6,588 nucleotides of DNA, from NCBI GenBank assembly GCA_947175285.1, contig CAMWMM010000285.1:1-6588 (forward strand), written 5' to 3'. The translations under genes and the position numbers were made by a program. The DNA comes from an uncultured Lachnospiraceae bacterium (GTDB taxonomy: Bacteria > Bacillota_A > Clostridia > Lachnospirales > Lachnospiraceae). Below the pieces are notes generated by a model, which saw nothing but the letters and a program-made list of their open reading frames with translations, was not told the origin of the DNA and did no database searches. Shown here one piece after another: positions 6,277 through 6,588 of this stretch (within the stretch, counting starts at the first letter, position 1; every line of letters begins with the position of its first letter).

Positions 6277-6588
6277 TTACAAACGCTCCCCTTTCATTAT
6301 GATTAACATCACATCATCAATACTTCCTTTTTCCGCAACAATTCCCGGATAATTATCCAGATAAAACTGTTTTTCCTTTGTCAGAAGTTCATATCCAAAA
6401 GATTCCTTTTTTCTATAAGAAATATGACTTTTATCCAGCGTCTGGTACTGCTCCTCACTGACTTTTAAAATCGCATACTCAGACAGAATCACATCCGTAT
6501 CCTCATGAAATAACACTTTTCCGTCCTGTAAAAAATATAAGTCATCGCACAGTCCCTCCAAATCGGAAGAAATATGGGAACTGACAAG
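6277..6588 (-). CDS. ABC transporter ATP-binding protein, C-terminal end; 5' end outside window
   Basis: The last 103 residues of an ABC ATPase, entering from the right edge with no start codon in the window. The first codons read LVSSHISSDLEGLCDD, the H-loop (switch) histidine region of ABC ATPases, followed by LYFLQDGKVLFHEDTD, the usual final strand of the nucleotide-binding domain. Walker A, signature and Walker B motifs are therefore outside the window. After the H-loop comes a roughly 75-residue C-terminal extension (ILSEYAILKVSEEQYQTLD onward) ending MLIIMKGERL, of the kind found in ATPases paired with ABC-2 permeases. A TTG codon at 6561 should not be taken as a start because the conserved H-loop lies upstream of it. 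It is coupled by a one-base gap to the permease gene. Confidence 0.93.
   Translation of the reverse strand, partial: LVSSHISSDLEGLCDDLYFLQDGKVLFHEDTDVILSEYAILKVSEEQYQTLDKSHISYRKKESFGYELLTKEKQFYLDNYPGIVAEKGSIDDVMLIIMKGERL

Noticed and set aside
1..6588. CRISPR arrays, tRNA or rRNA genes, insertion sequences and attachment sites
   Set aside because: I looked for regularly spaced repeats, tRNA-like cloverleaf arms, transposase motifs and terminal inverted repeats and saw none that can be supported.

Overview
The window looks like chromosomal DNA from a low-to-moderate GC Firmicute, probably a Clostridia member near Lachnospiraceae. The clues are A/T-rich intergenic DNA, strong AGGAG-type ribosome binding sites, a short (about 450-residue) Bacillus/Clostridium-type glucose-6-phosphate isomerase, and a lipobox-bearing family 1 solute-binding protein. 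The taxonomy is inferred from style, not from a marker gene. Most of the window is ordinary chromosomal content, and I see no clear new multi-gene system.

Left part (1-2477, + strand): the C-terminal part of a hybrid sensor histidine kinase, cut by the window edge just after the phospho-acceptor histidine, ends in a receiver domain. A lipoprotein solute-binding protein follows 15 bases later. No permease or ATPase genes follow; a bidirectional hairpin terminator (2501-2544) closes the unit. The pair may be a nutrient sensor (surface binding lipoprotein plus kinase), but this is inference.

Middle part (2568-4468, - strand): pgi, the glycolytic glucose-6-phosphate isomerase, is complete with all its expected catalytic residues and a good extended -10 promoter of its own. 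Upstream of it, in the same direction, is a small GNAT acetyltransferase.

4469-4657 is a 189-bp divergent intergenic region between the acetyltransferase and a rightward gene. It holds a clean 8-bp-arm inverted repeat, a short imperfect direct repeat and an extended -10 promoter, and is the most operator-like stretch of the window. The rightward gene (4658-5320) resembles small cytoplasmic proteins of the zinc-dependent phospholipase C superfamily.

Right part (5389-6588, - strand): an ABC exporter operon reading leftward. It consists of the C-terminal end of an ATPase (cut by the window edge just before its H-loop), an ABC-2 type permease starting one base after the ATPase stop, and then what looks like the decayed remains of a roughly 71-residue two-helix membrane protein. 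That last gene carries a frameshift at a poly-A run, an in-frame TGA and no normal start codon.
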